DNA from: Centropus unirufus
Taxonomy: Eukaryota; Chordata; Aves; Cuculiformes; Centropidae
Length of the DNA stretch: 64,000 bases
Assembly: GCA_013397695.1 (NCBI GenBank)
Contig: VYZI01000083.1
Span: 806,001-870,000 of the forward strand
Direction of reading: 5' to 3'
Program-made: the position numbers and the translations under genes
The notes under the pieces: model-generated
Databases searched by the model: none
What the model was told of the DNA's origin: nothing
The model's input: the letters and a program-made list of their open reading frames with translations, nothing else
Shown: positions 35,069 to 46,897 of the stretch, piece by piece
How the letters are laid out: each line of letters starts with the position of its first letter
Numbering within the stretch: position 1 is the first letter of the stretch

Positions 35069-37068
35069 GTCCTGTTTGATGCAATACAACACTTAAAATT
35101 GAGATCTTGGGCAAAAGAGAAAAAATTGCAAGCCTTTAATTTACATAAATTGGAAAACGATCTGAATTAAACAGACACATTTTTTCTTTACAGCTGTTAG
35201 CATTCTGCATGTCTGCACACTTTACGCTTGAAGTGGTTTATCATAAATAGACATTCCTGAAGGTTCCTCAAGGCAGATAAGTGCACTTCTAGGGAATTAG
35301 ACACCGCTTTGTTTGAAAGTATCCTAAATTTCTTTAATTTCAATGAGAGAAAAAATGTCAAGTAATATGTAACGTGAATTTTGCACTGATCATCCGCAGC
35401 GGAGTCTGTTAGTCATGTCCACTCTGAATTCAAAGTAAAGGAATTTGGTTTCCTTTTTGTTCTAGAATAGAATATCCATCTCAATTATACTTCTTACAGA
35501 GGTGATAAAATAACTAGCAAAGAAAACAAGTAGGCTCTGCTTATCCACTGACAACTGTTTTGGAATGTGCAGGTTAAAGGTTAGAAGATTTCTTTATCTA
35601 CTTGTCCACATCTCGTCTGACCTGCTCCCTCGCTTTTCCTGGCAGAATGCAGGAGCTACATTTAAATCCTTTCTTTAATTAATTGCCATTGCAAAGAAAC
35701 TGATTTTACGTTTCAAAGCTGTTTATGTAGATCCTTGAAGGCAGCTCCCAGTGAAATTTCTGCTCTCACGCCAGTGTGTAATGGAGCAGCTGTTCTGGCA
35801 TCAAAGAAGATACTCCAGACATTCATCACTGTAACATAGGTCAGAGAGTGGTCCCTGGGCTCTGTGAGAGTGCTGACCTATTCAGGGAAAGGTCAGTTTG
35901 CTGTGGAAGACAGTTTGTAAGCAGGAAAGAAGCTAACGTAACCTGATGCTGAACGCTTTTGATGTGACTGGGAATATTTTGCACACACATGAACTCACAG
36001 AAACACAGGCACCTTGAAGTGCATGAAGGCTGATCTTGGATTGTGCAAAATTTAATAATATGTGTCTGAGGTGGCAAAAGAATTCCATTTAGCCTCGCCT
36101 TCACAACACTTGGGCATTGTCAGACTTTTAAATAAGAAATTGATGCTCCCTGTGTATGTTCTTACATACTTGCTGCTTACAGAGCTTGAGTCAATTCTGC
36201 AAGCCGGTAAATGGGCTCATAACATACAGCCCTTAACTTCCAGAGACCCCGCGACACCCAACCAGAAAAGAATCATGATGAGAAATGAGGGAAGCTATAA
36301 CACTTATTAACTCTGCTACAGAAAACACCTATCCACAAATAATTTTCCAATGTCCTGAGCTCCGTTGCTCTCCTCAGCCTTTCATTAATTTTCATATGCA
36401 AAATCAGTCACTGAGATTCTTTCTGCTCCGGATAAACCATTGTGAAATTTGGGTGGGTTTTTTTTCCACATTTTACGAGGCTGAAATGCACAGGCTGCCA
36501 GCATAACTCACACTCTATTGATTCAGTGCCAGGGCTGGTTAATGGAGAAGCCGATTCTCCCTGAATGTATGACCTACTGATATCCCAAGGCAATCTTTGT
36601 TTTCAATACCCCAAACACACTGAATTATTTAGAGCTTGAAAATGTTACAAATGTTTGGTACATCTGCAGTATCTATATCTATGCATAGAGGTATATCTAT
36701 CAATACCTATCAAGACCTTTGTAAATGTACATATGCACTGAAATTTGACTGCACGCACCACCACCACACATTGTTTTGATACATTTAAAAGCTGAAGCAA
36801 GAAACATCTATGTAGGAATGCAGAAATATTGAGATGATTTAGGTATTTTGCAATGTGCAGTCTTCAAGGAAGACGTTGAGATGTAAGCATGTCATATATC
36901 CTGCTGCACAAGGTCCATGTGATTTCACACAGCACGGACTGGAACTCAGGAGCTTGTCAGAGAAGATCACTGTTGGAATACATATCCATGTGTGCCTGTC
37001 AGTCTCTTGGAAAACATTGCTTAAAGATTCATTGGGTCAAATAATTTTAGCTGTGATTTGATTAACTA

Positions 37069-37099
37069 CACTAGTGACAATTAATTGCACTAGTGACAA
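37069..37099. repeat. 12-bp direct repeat CACTAGTGACAA
   Basis: CACTAGTGACAA appears at 37069-37080 and 37088-37099, a 19-base period. Each copy contains the palindrome CACTAGTG. It looks like a local duplication. Confidence 0.9.
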
Positions 37100-37389
37100 A
37101 TGTGGTCACTGTTATGCTGTTGCCTGCAGGTTGCCATTTGCTGCCCCTTTTAATGACATTAAACTCTATTTTCAAAGGAGTGCACTATGGTAGAGGGGAT
37201 TTGTCTGTGGGTAAGGGGGCTAATATTTTCTGTGAAGTATGAAATCTAAGTCTTCCTTAGATATTCAAATAAGGCTTTAAAAGCATTGGCCATGACATTT
37301 TGTATAAATATTTGCCAAGTGCCATGGGTATTGGCACGTTTGTGTTCCAACATTAAGAAATGATAAGAGACTTAAGAACAGATATACCG

Positions 37390-37407
37390 TAAGAAGATAT
37401 CTTCTTA
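37390..37407. repeat. Perfect 18-bp palindrome
   Basis: TAAGAAGATATCTTCTTA is exactly self-complementary with no spacer. It is the longest uninterrupted palindrome I found. No transposon or direct repeat flanks were seen. Confidence 0.9.
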
Positions 37408-38214
37408 AATTCCCTATTCAATCAGGTGTGAAACAGTATAATATCTTAAAAGGACACATTTGGTAGCATGAAAGACAAGTGCAGTGAGGCTTGAGCTTGC
37501 TAAAGTCATTGCATTCTTCAACCTTAGAGCTGCAAATAGATTATTTTTTTAACTTATCAAGAGGATGGCAGGGATTCTGCAAGCAACTGGCATTGTGAGG
37601 CAATTTAAATCGCCTCTATTTGTTAACTGGTTTAGTGATTGCTAAACCATACGGGTTAAGTTTCTTATAGGCTTTTTTTGTTTTATTTATTTCACTCAGT
37701 AACTTCTAGGGTAATAGCTTGCGTTCCCAAGCCTGACACACGCAACACATCCACTGCTCAAAATGGACTTGAAGGCACAGTGTCAGGAAAGCTGGGAGCT
37801 TGACTTCTGAAGGAGAGTTTGCAGGGCAGATTAAAATGTGTCTGTGGTAAAATACAGACGTGGCTTTTGCTTTGTGCCCGCAGACCCTCCAAGATCCTCT
37901 GAAATCATTAGCTTGGCCTCCAGGAAATTACAGCAGTTACCTACCCAGGTCTACCCGAGACTGATATGACAACAGAATAACTGTTGCCTATCTCTTGTGT
38001 TTTCCTGAGCTCTTGGAACAAGGAAAGTTGAAATCATTATTCAAGCTCGCAGTTTTTTATTAATTACCTCTATGAAATTGATTTTGTTTATTTTGAAAAC
38101 TGTTTCAACTTGTTTGTCGTTTCAGTGGGGCAACATCTTGCTATTAAGAAGTTATTGTAATGTGCTGAAGTCCTGAACTCTGCCTGCATTTCTAATTGAT
38201 CGTCTATCACTTAC

Positions 38215-38407
38215 CTTCCTTGCAAACTTGCTCTCAGTACACGAACAGATGGAGGCACTGAAGTGTGATATTAATCCAAAGGAAATCCAAAAATATGCCA
38301 TAGCACATGGGCATCCTAGGCCATCCACACACGTGAGCACATGTTTCCAGTTTGGGCAGAGTGCTAGGAATCCCCTTGGTTTTGCATAGAAAACTACACA
38401 CATTTTC
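38215..38407 (-). other. Candidate minus-strand exon with consensus splice donor
   Basis: On the minus strand the segment ends GGAAG followed by GTAAGTGA, a consensus splice donor. It is preceded by TGTTCTATCTGCAG, a plausible acceptor. One frame is open across the whole segment and extends upstream toward 38508. It encodes a cysteine-rich peptide with a hydrophobic run (GLGCPCAMAYFWISFGLISH) that could be membrane spanning. I do not recognise the protein and found no partner exon. A chance match to splice consensus remains likely. Confidence 0.2.
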
Positions 38408-41400
38408 CTGCAGATAGAACACTTTACATGATATTTATCCACAAGGAAGCATCCTTCAACCAGTCCACTACTGCGGTTTGTGGTGATGCTGCAGCTTCCG
38501 ATGCCCAAGAGGCTGCAGCCTCCATATGCTCGCTTGGAACTGCCGCAAGAAAATCTCTGCTATGAAGAGGCAGAAAGGGAGCACAACCTCAAGCTTCACA
38601 CAGGAAAAGGAACAAAGTTGTCACCGCATAAAGGGTGGAACGGCTGGTTCAGAAGGTCGCTGTTTGACCCTGGCAACCAATCCTTGGCTCCATAAAATGG
38701 GAATTGTGAAAATGCAAATAATACATCTACTGGGTCATCGTCAGTGGCACGCTCTTCCATGCATAATGTTTTCCAAAAAAATTAGGAAGTCTTTTACATT
38801 GCTTAGGTTGTAATTATCCCTGTAGTTCTTTTTTTTTAGTTACATCAGAAAGAAAATACAAAGCACATACCACATGCACATGCATATGCTTTGGTATTCA
38901 CAAATCTTTAATAACAATTTAATTGTATAGATTTCTATACATTCTTTTATCCTTATCGTTGATACCAGTGCAATCTACCTGGCCCAATCAATATGGTCTA
39001 AAAATGCAATTATCAACACAGCCCAGTTGTTGAGCATGGTGCATTTTAAATGCTGCTGCCTCCTGCAGGGTTCTCTGACCTGACTCGTGCCTGACTATGC
39101 CTTCCTTTCAGTGCTCCTTAGCCTGACAACAGACCCAGCCAATAACTTCTTGGTTCCTAGCTCTAAAAGGATTTGTTATTGTGTGTGGTTTTTACCTCAG
39201 AGACCAGGTGAAGAATTTAATTATGATCCTTCTAACTTCTTCTGACATGAGAAAGTCCAAAACCCTTTATTTTTAACAGGAGTATTTTTTTCCAAAAGAA
39301 GTAACGGGCAGGTGGGTATTGAACTGTCCCAACAGAGAGCTGCAGAAGCAAGAGACATGCAGGTTCACAGGAGGGTAAGACTGCTTCTTTCTTCGTGTAA
39401 TGTCTTCATGAGCTCAACCCCATCAGAAACAGATGAAAAAGAAATTACACGCCCTATGAAATCAGGAGCTCCTGGGCAGTCAGATTTCTTGAGGCAAGAA
39501 GCAGCAAGTTCATTTTTTTGCTTTACTGAGACCTGCCATGCACCACTCTTCACTGTCTCTGCTTGTGGCTTGGACCCACCTCTTCACCGTGTTTCTAAAG
39601 CTGCCTGCCTCTCCCATGGATGTTTCAAGAGGCCCTTTTTTATGACCAGGAAGGCATGCACATGAAAACAGTTGCATTTGGATGTAGCTGAGTAAAACCA
39701 CTTCTCTTTACCCCACAACTGGTTAGCCCGCCTCCCTATGCACACCGGGAGAAGGAGGGTCTGTGCTTTGAATGTTTGTGTAAGACGCAAGTTATCAAAG
39801 CGCTCTTAGTCCAAAACCTGTTGAAGCCCTCATGATCGCCTCCATCCACCCTACTATGTGCTGGAACCAGCTCAGGGAGCAAAATACCTCTGGTGTGGGC
39901 AGGGACCAGTACGAGGACAAAACAATACCAAATGTCATCATAACCTGACACTGGTTTGCACCACCTTTACCCCATAGTAAGGGGTCACGCGTACATTTTG
40001 TAACTGGATGGGTACCCAGAACCTTGTCACAGAAAGGGAAGTCCTTTGTTGTTATTGTTTGCCATGTCGAGGCAGAATAAAGACAAAGGGCCTGGCAATG
40101 TCACACTGAAAGCATCATAGTGAATCCCTTTGCATATTGTACTTTAGGGCTGTTTTCAGGTTCTCTTCAAACAAAAGTGTTCTTAAAGTTTTATGCTTGG
40201 GCATGCTATTCGTGTTTCAGTCTATTATTATACGTGACTGAGGATTTCTAAGAGTGTATTTCTCTGACAGTATGAATTGTGACACATTTTAGCATTCACA
40301 TCTTAGTTTAGCTTCAAGCTTTTCTCACGCTTGATTTGTATCTCATGTCTTAGCAAATAACAAAGTGCTTACGTATGAGCTATGATTTTTTATGCAGATT
40401 CTTTTCACACTGAACCCCGCATTCAAAATCAAAATTACATATAAATAGTATTTCCTGAGTAGTTAAATCAATACCCAAGTAATAACTAAAAAAATATATA
40501 TTTTCAAGAATAGAAGACAAATTAATTTAAAGAGCATTACAAATCCTTTGAAGCACAACAAAAGGAGCCATGGTTAAAATTTTAACAAGTTAGAATCATT
40601 AGCTAAACAAATTCTGACAGCCAAGCTTTGCACTTCCAGTCACACATGCTCAGAACAAAGACTTGGTATGTGAGGCAACCTTAATAGGTCCCTCTGCATA
40701 TGACTAATTTTTCCTCAAACAGTCATTTTTTATTTCATATTTTACTCTGGATCCCGAAATGCCACATTTTATTAATCTGTGTCACTCACATGGATTGTTA
40801 AAAGAACAGACGAGCACCAAGGGAAGCACATCTCATCATTACCAGATATATGCAGGATGACAAACAAATGTGTTAAAATTTGGAAGAGTAACAATTATTA
40901 AAAGTAGAACACACTAGAATAGAATATAACCCCTTTTTTTCTATGCTACATTCCAAACTGCTCATAGCCAGGCAAATGGCAAGACTGAAAATGTGTGCAG
41001 AAATGTCCTCCTTGCATTTGCAACCTCAGCAAACAATTAAATGGGGACAGAGTCACTGATGTTTGCAGAGGAAAGTCAGTCTCACTGAAGAACCAATGAC
41101 GATAAAACTAGACCTTTGTCTTTATTCCTTTTAGACAATCCTTTTTGTTTGCGTGGTACCATCATGCTGGAAAGGTTTTCGTGTATTCATTAGAATTGAG
41201 CAAAAGTATGAAACAATCTATGTCGAATAAACTGACTGCCCCTTTGGATGGCACGGAATAAGGACTCAAAATATCAGCACAGAATTCAACTTAACTGCAT
41301 TGTATCTTAGTGAAAATATACTGGGTGCTTGGGATGCAAAGGAGATTGAGAAAGATGTTAAGGCTTACCTGAGGAAAGAAATCTGTTTCAAAGTTCATGC

Positions 41401-44400
41401 AATTACAATAAAATACTTGCAATGGTGCATCCTTTCTCTTAATAACAGAAAGTAATTGTAAACAATGTCTATGAACAGACAAGGAAAGACTGGAAAGAAG
41501 CAGCAGTGGAAAATCTATAGGAATAAATTATACAAAATCTTGATATGAAGTTGTCTAGAAAGTAGCATGTCTAATAGAGAACGAACTGTGTGAGGAACAG
41601 GCAGTACACACTCAGCTACACGGAGGAAGGAGAGACCAACACATTCCTGAATTCATTATTACAGCTCAGTTGTTTACCAGCCTTCTCACATTAAACCCAA
41701 ATATTGTCACAGAAATAATGTAGCCACAGTGCACTGGACAAGCTGATGGGTTGCCCAGAGAGTATATCTGAGGTGATAAAAAAATAAAAACATATACACA
41801 CAAACACACACATTATTTGACACTGTGAAAGCACTTATTGAGTAATGATCTCAGCTAACAACCAATATTTGCACCACAGATTCCCTGTCTGTGCTTTGCT
41901 GTTCCTATTAGCAGAATTAGCTGTTCCTATTTCCAAGTTCTATTTCCTGAATTTTGAGGACCAGTTTAAGTCTGAAGAGCAGCTGGATTAAGACAGAAAC
42001 CCTCTTCCTCTCACACAGAGCAAAGGTGCAGATGAGCACAGAAAATGCAGCTGACAACCTTCCTTTTAATTGATTTTAATTAGGAGTCTCTCCAACTTTT
42101 AAACTGTTTCCTCACAAAGTCTTGTACAAAAGATGGCTTTGAAGGTTGATTTTAGAAAGCTGAAGGTTTCAAACCAGTAATGCAGCTGCAATTTCCCTGA
42201 TTTAAAGATATTGAAATAGCAATGGGTTGAAAATCCATACAGGTCAAAGACACACTTATAAAAAAAACAAACTCGGGCAAACTTGTGCTGCATGGTAACA
42301 TATGGTTGTCTTTTAAATTCTTGTCGCTTCCCATGATGCTCCCATTAAGCTCATCGTCCAAGTGTCTGCAGCGAGATAAGCTGACTTTGAGGTGCCCCGG
42401 ATACTCTTCTCTCTAGAGACCCCCAACTATTGACTATTCTTACTCCTCTGCCATCTCCCCAAACCTGTCCTTGCTCTGCCCAGACTGTGGATGAGAAAGG
42501 TCCACCCTGTTACCCATGGATTCCAGAAGAAATTTGGACTGTCTGCTCTTTTCTGTCTAGAGAAATAGATCTAAAACCACTGGAAGGATCCAGTGGAGGC
42601 AATCTTTAAGAAGGCAGTGTAGCTTTTGTGTTTACCGTACAATCACAACTCTTCTTCAGAATTATTCACCCCTGCCACTTTAAAATTATAATATATAGAC
42701 TTGCAGAGATATTGGATGGCAAAGGCTTTGCTGAACATTGCAACAGAATCAGCACATAAAATAAAATGGCATTTGACCCTAACCTCGTTGTATTTATTCC
42801 CCAGATTACTTGTTTGGGCATCTGCCTAAGGAGAAAACATGACAATGGGTAAATGGAGATAGAGATCTACAAAAAAAATAAGGAGATGAGGTTTTTCATG
42901 GTATCACCACTCCATGATTAAGCAACTTGACTTAAAAGTTGAAAACATTCCATTAGCATGTGTGCTTTGTTGGCCTTCTCGTCAGACAAAAAGTGCTATA
43001 CCGATGTCAGTGTAATACGTTTAGGAGCCAGAAACCTGTTCTCACCTTTCTCTGAGGAAGACAGAGAGGAAAAGGGAAAAAAAAAGGAGGCTTTTAAGTT
43101 TGATAAATACTTGACTTTTTTTCTACCAGAAAAAAAAAAATAATTGCAGAAGTTGAAATTAATAAATATGAAAATAATTGTATCCATCTCAGTTCAGTGG
43201 GATGGAGGAAGAGTGGGGAGTCTAAAGTTAACTTAAAGGCTGTATCCCAAGCAAGATCATAATTCCCAGCCTTGGCTGACCATGTGCAGAGGAATGTGGC
43301 AGTCTGTCAGCTACATCTGCATTCGTATCACACCCTGGACTACCCTGGTGTTTGCCTGCAAAAGGCTCAGAGCAGTGACGAGTTGTCTCAGACCTTGTTG
43401 TAAGCAGCCTCTGAGGAAAGTTGTGTTTTGCCCCCAGAGGCAGAGAAACAGACAGGAATACAAAAACTGTCTTTCCTACCTTTCTTTGGTTCTCCACATG
43501 GCAAGCAGGCCTTTCGAGAGAAAAGGAGCAAAGACACTCTTAAATTAATATAGTGACTTCTGTCTCCACAGACTGTATGATAAAGCAAAGGAAAGTTGTC
43601 CCTAAATGGTAAAACACCTTTGCTGACAAAATGTACACAAATCAAACACTGTAATTATACAGAAACGACCCTTACAAATGGTCCATTACCCCATCAATCT
43701 CACCTGGGAAGAGTCATGCCCCAGACCCAACACTGGCAAACAATACAGTCCTGAGGTTGGGAGCAGAACATACAAGCCAGGCCTCTCAGAAATGAAATAT
43801 TATGACAAGTGCAAAGACTATTAAGTCAATCAACACCAAATCCCTTGATGCCTGTAACTTCTAAAGTGGAATTATAAATGAACAATTCTTTTAAGTTCAT
43901 GCTGTGTCTGGATCTGGCAGATATTTACTTCTGGTCCACTTCATGTTTATGCCTTTGACAGGCCTGGTGATGGGAGAACTGCATTCCAACCAGGATCTAT
44001 TTCTTGCATAGAAATCCTCCATTTATGAGAAACTATTTTTTTTTAAATTACATTTTCTGCAAAAAGTCAGACTTTAATTTCAAGTGCAGTCTCCCTGCCC
44101 ACATGTTGGAGGCCCTACATACCTCTACTCCTCCCTTCTCGTTTGATTTAGTCTCTTCTCTCATCACCCCTCACCTACAGTACTCCAAAACCAATTTAAG
44201 ACAATCCAGTGTTTGCCTCTCCCAAGCCACTTCCACATTCTTACTTCCCCCTTCTTCCAAAGAACATGTTGCAGGAGCTAGTTTTGCCCTCCACATTCAA
44301 CTTGAAGCCTCTGTATTTTGCATTCACTCATTGGAGTTACTGTCAATTTGCTTGGAGTCCTCCATTTCATCCATTTTTCTAACATATTTTAAATTTCATT

Positions 44401-45103
44401 AAGCTCGGCATTGTTTTCACTCATGCACAGTCAGGTTGCTTTGATTGCAGTAAAATTTCCTGAGGGAAGCAATTCTTATTTTCACTTAATATTATAACTT
44501 ACCTTTAAAAACAAGAAGAAGATAGATTGAGGCTTAAGATAAATGATTGAGTTGCTTGTATTTGAGAACAGCTAGTTTACTTAATACTAATAGTGAAGTG
44601 GTGCTGACAATTCAGGGAACAATTTATTAGAGTAGAAGTAGAATGAAATCACTTTGATTTATTCTAGTGCTGTATTTCTGGAAGTTGCAAAGTAAGAAGT
44701 GGAAAATAGAACCTGAGCGTGTTAGAATTTCCAAGACTAAAATATGGTGTGCAGACCTACTGTTATCTGAGATAATAGTGTCCTACTGTGAAGGAAAGGA
44801 AGTCCCACTGCCACCACTGAACTTCTGACAGCGCAGCTTCCTGCCCAGGGCTCGGGAGTAACCCCAACCTGAACCAACTTCATCTGCCCAGGGGTGCTCG
44901 GAACACTACCCACTGGAGTCTCTTTAATGCACCCCATAGCAAAGATTCAAGATGTTTTTATCAAAACCTAATGCTTACCATTTTCCTCCAAATGAACTGC
45001 TGCTCCTCCACTGTTTGATGAAAAATCTTTTCAAGTTGTTGTACCAAATAGCTGACAGTAATTACATTTACACCATTTTCTTTATCCCATTTGCTCACTG
45101 TAG

Positions 45104-45350
45104 GCATCTGCGTGCCATGCAGCTTCAAGAGGCGAACAGAAAAAAGCTCTGCAACCTCTTTGACAAAGAATATTTCTGGCAAACACACTGCACTAACATG
45201 AAGTGTCAGGATATCAAAGGCTCCCCGAGGAGTTCAGCAAACGTATCTGAAGAAAGCCAGAGGAATGATTATAAGTCCTTTTCAAGACTGATAGACCCTT
45301 CTTTAAAAAAACACAGCCTGAATAAAGAGCCAGTTGCTTATCCTGAATGA
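45104..45350 (+). CDS. Candidate 3' terminal coding exon of an unrecognised gene
   Basis: A pyrimidine-rich tract and CTCACTGTAG form a good splice acceptor just upstream. From there one frame stays open for 82 codons to TGA at 45348-45350. The peptide is hydrophilic, with a LQEANRKKLCNLFDKEYFWQ segment, a Ser-rich middle and a Lys/Arg-rich end. This composition is more protein-like than most open frames in the window. AATAAA at 45383-45388, 33 bases after the stop, could serve as a polyadenylation signal, giving an acceptor, ORF, stop and poly(A) signal order. No upstream exon or homologue was recognised. Alternatives are an old pseudogene exon or chance. Confidence 0.3.
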
Positions 45351-45382
45351 CCTTCCCAATAAGGTAAAAAAGGAGAACAGGG

Positions 45383-45388
45383 AATAAA
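45383..45388 (+). terminator. Possible polyadenylation signal AATAAA
   Basis: The hexamer lies 33 bases downstream of the stop of the candidate exon ending at 45350. AATAAA is common by chance in AT-rich DNA, so its value depends on the exon being real. Confidence 0.2.
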
Positions 45389-45489
45389 AACATTCAAGTT
45401 AAAAATAATTCTGTCAAATCAGAGATAATATTTCCATGTGTAATTAGTATTTAAATATTTAGGAGCTGGCTAAGATACTTAACTATAAC

Positions 45490-45503
45490 ATATATATATA
45501 TAT
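45490..45503. repeat. (AT)7 microsatellite
   Basis: Seven uninterrupted AT units are seen, about 90 bases upstream of the CR1 element. Confidence 0.9.
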
Positions 45504-45594
45504 GTAAGAAATATAAATGTTTCTTCATCACCCAAGCATTCACCTAGTAGTGAAATGTAAATCAAATGAGTATCTTGATTTTAAGATTGCCTAC

Positions 45595-45902
45595 ACCAAA
45601 GCTGGGGAGCGGCTTTTGATTCGGGAGTGCAGGGACAGGATGAGGTGGGCAGATTTAAGCTGGAGGAGGGGAACCCGAGTTGCGATATTCAGAAGAAATG
45701 TTTTGCTGTGAGGGTGGGGAGGCCCTGGCCAAGGTTGCCCACGGCAGTGGTGGCTGCCCCATCCCTGGAGGTGTTCAAGGCCAGCTTGGATGGGGCTTGG
45801 AGCCCCCTGATGCAGTGGGAGGTGTCCCTGTCCATGACGGGGTTTGGAACTGGATGATTTTGAGGTCCCTTCCAACCCAAACTATTCCATGATTCTATGA
45901 TT
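45595..45902 (+). mobile_element. CR1 LINE, 3' end fragment
   Basis: The fragment begins AAGCTGGGGAGCGGCT and continues GGGAGTGCAGGGACAGGATG, GAGGGTGGGGAGGCCCTGGC, GCCCCATCCCTGGAGGTGTT, CAAGGCCAGCTTGGATGGGG, GGGAGGTGTCCCTGTCCATG and AGGTCCCTTCCAACCCAAAC. It ends CCATGATTCTATGATT, the CR1 terminus. It resembles the copy at 28184-28722 but is more truncated at the 5' side. All open frames across it on both strands are repeat shadows. Confidence 0.95.
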
Positions 45903-46637
45903 TGTCTACTAAACAAATCTGAATGTTTTTAAATGCATGTAATTATATGGCATTCCTAAGCCATAGCTAATCTGAATATACTTAAGACACACAGATGACC
46001 TATTAGGAACCATCTTATTCTGCCTTATGTCAAGTAGCACCTGAACTGGATTTGCTTAATTTAGCATAAATTAGCACAACATGGAGATAGACTAAAAACA
46101 TGTTCATATTTATAGTCAGTGCTACCACCTGACAGGTTTTTTTTGTGCTTTCTACTCTAAAACTAAAATGGGGCTGCCAGTACATGCCAAGAGGCCATGG
46201 GCTGTGAGTCCTGGCTGGGTACGGAACAACAACTGCCCTGTTCCACTGTGCAACAACTACACAAGACGGCGAGTGGCAGTCCACTACCTTGGTCAATATC
46301 CTGACTTCTCCCTCCACATTAACAAGATCTTCCTTTCTGCAAGTATAATTTTCTCAGAAAATTCTCCTTATTGTCAAAATCTAATAACTGCAAATTTTGC
46401 TGCCCCCATTTTCACTCCTCGTTCCCTGTGATGGCTACTTCTGAGCTGATATGAGACTTTTGCAAGAAGCTTAACATCTCTTAAGATTGTAAAACAAAAT
46501 GTGGTGCAATGTTTGTAGTTTATCTGAAAAGTGACAGTTTCCAGAAAGGCTCATTTCAGGAAAGATATTCTATCCAAGTTCACCCCAGAGAGAACTGAGA
46601 GTGAGCATCTGCAATGGACACAACTTCAGGAAGCAAA
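45903..46637. other. Unique spacer between convergent CR1 elements
   Basis: No gene was recognised. Minus-strand 46030-46317 and plus-strand 46168-46431 are open but have no domain I know. The flanking CR1 copies face each other with their 3' ends. Confidence 0.55.
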
Positions 46638-46897
46638 ATCATAGAATCACAGAATGTCCTGAGCTGGAAGGGACCCCCAAGGATCAAGTCCAGTTCCTGC
46701 ACCTGCACAGGGTAACAACATTCACACCATGTGTCTGATGGCCTTGGCCAAAATGCTTGAATTTTGTCTTCTTGAATATTGTCAGACTTGGTGCCATGAC
46801 TGCTTCACTGGGAAGCTGGTCCAGAGCTCCACCTCCCTCTGGGTGTGTAACCTTTTCCTAATATTCCATCTAACCCTCCCTGGCATCTTTGTGCCAA
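46638..46897 (-). mobile_element. CR1 LINE, 3' fragment of another subfamily
   Basis: The plus strand begins ATCATAGAATCACAGAATGT, then CCTGAGCTGGAAGGGACCC, AAGGATCAAGTCCAGTTCCT, ACACCATGTGTCTGA, CCAAAATGCTTGAATTTTGT, GTCAGACTTGGTGCCATGAC, TTCACTGGGAAGCTGGTCCA and CTCTGGGTGTG. It then runs through CCTTTTCCTAATATTCCATC to CCCTCCCTGGCAT. This is the reverse complement of a CR1 tail of the CCTGAGTTGGAAGGGACCC type. It degrades after about 46897 and no ORF2 remains. Confidence 0.92.

Larger units (their letters stand above)
29995..45594. other. Long repeat-poor non-coding stretch
   Basis: About 15.6 kb without a recognisable interspersed repeat. It holds T tracts at 34667-34682 and 35056-35068, an A tract at 43130-43140 and a C/T-rich area near 44100-44260. 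Short repeats and palindromes lie at 34249-34283, 37069-37099, 37390-37407 and 37628-37649. A CA/TA-rich patch lies at about 41791-41813 and an (AT)7 at 45490-45503. Exon-like segments at 38215-38407 (-) and 45104-45350 (+) are listed separately. Confidence 0.6.

Noticed and set aside
44004..44402. 132-codon plus-strand frame
   Set aside because: It is driven by a C/T-rich low-complexity region and has no recognisable domain or splice context.
45591..45916. Four overlapping frames of 70-94 codons
   Set aside because: All lie within or across a CR1 copy.
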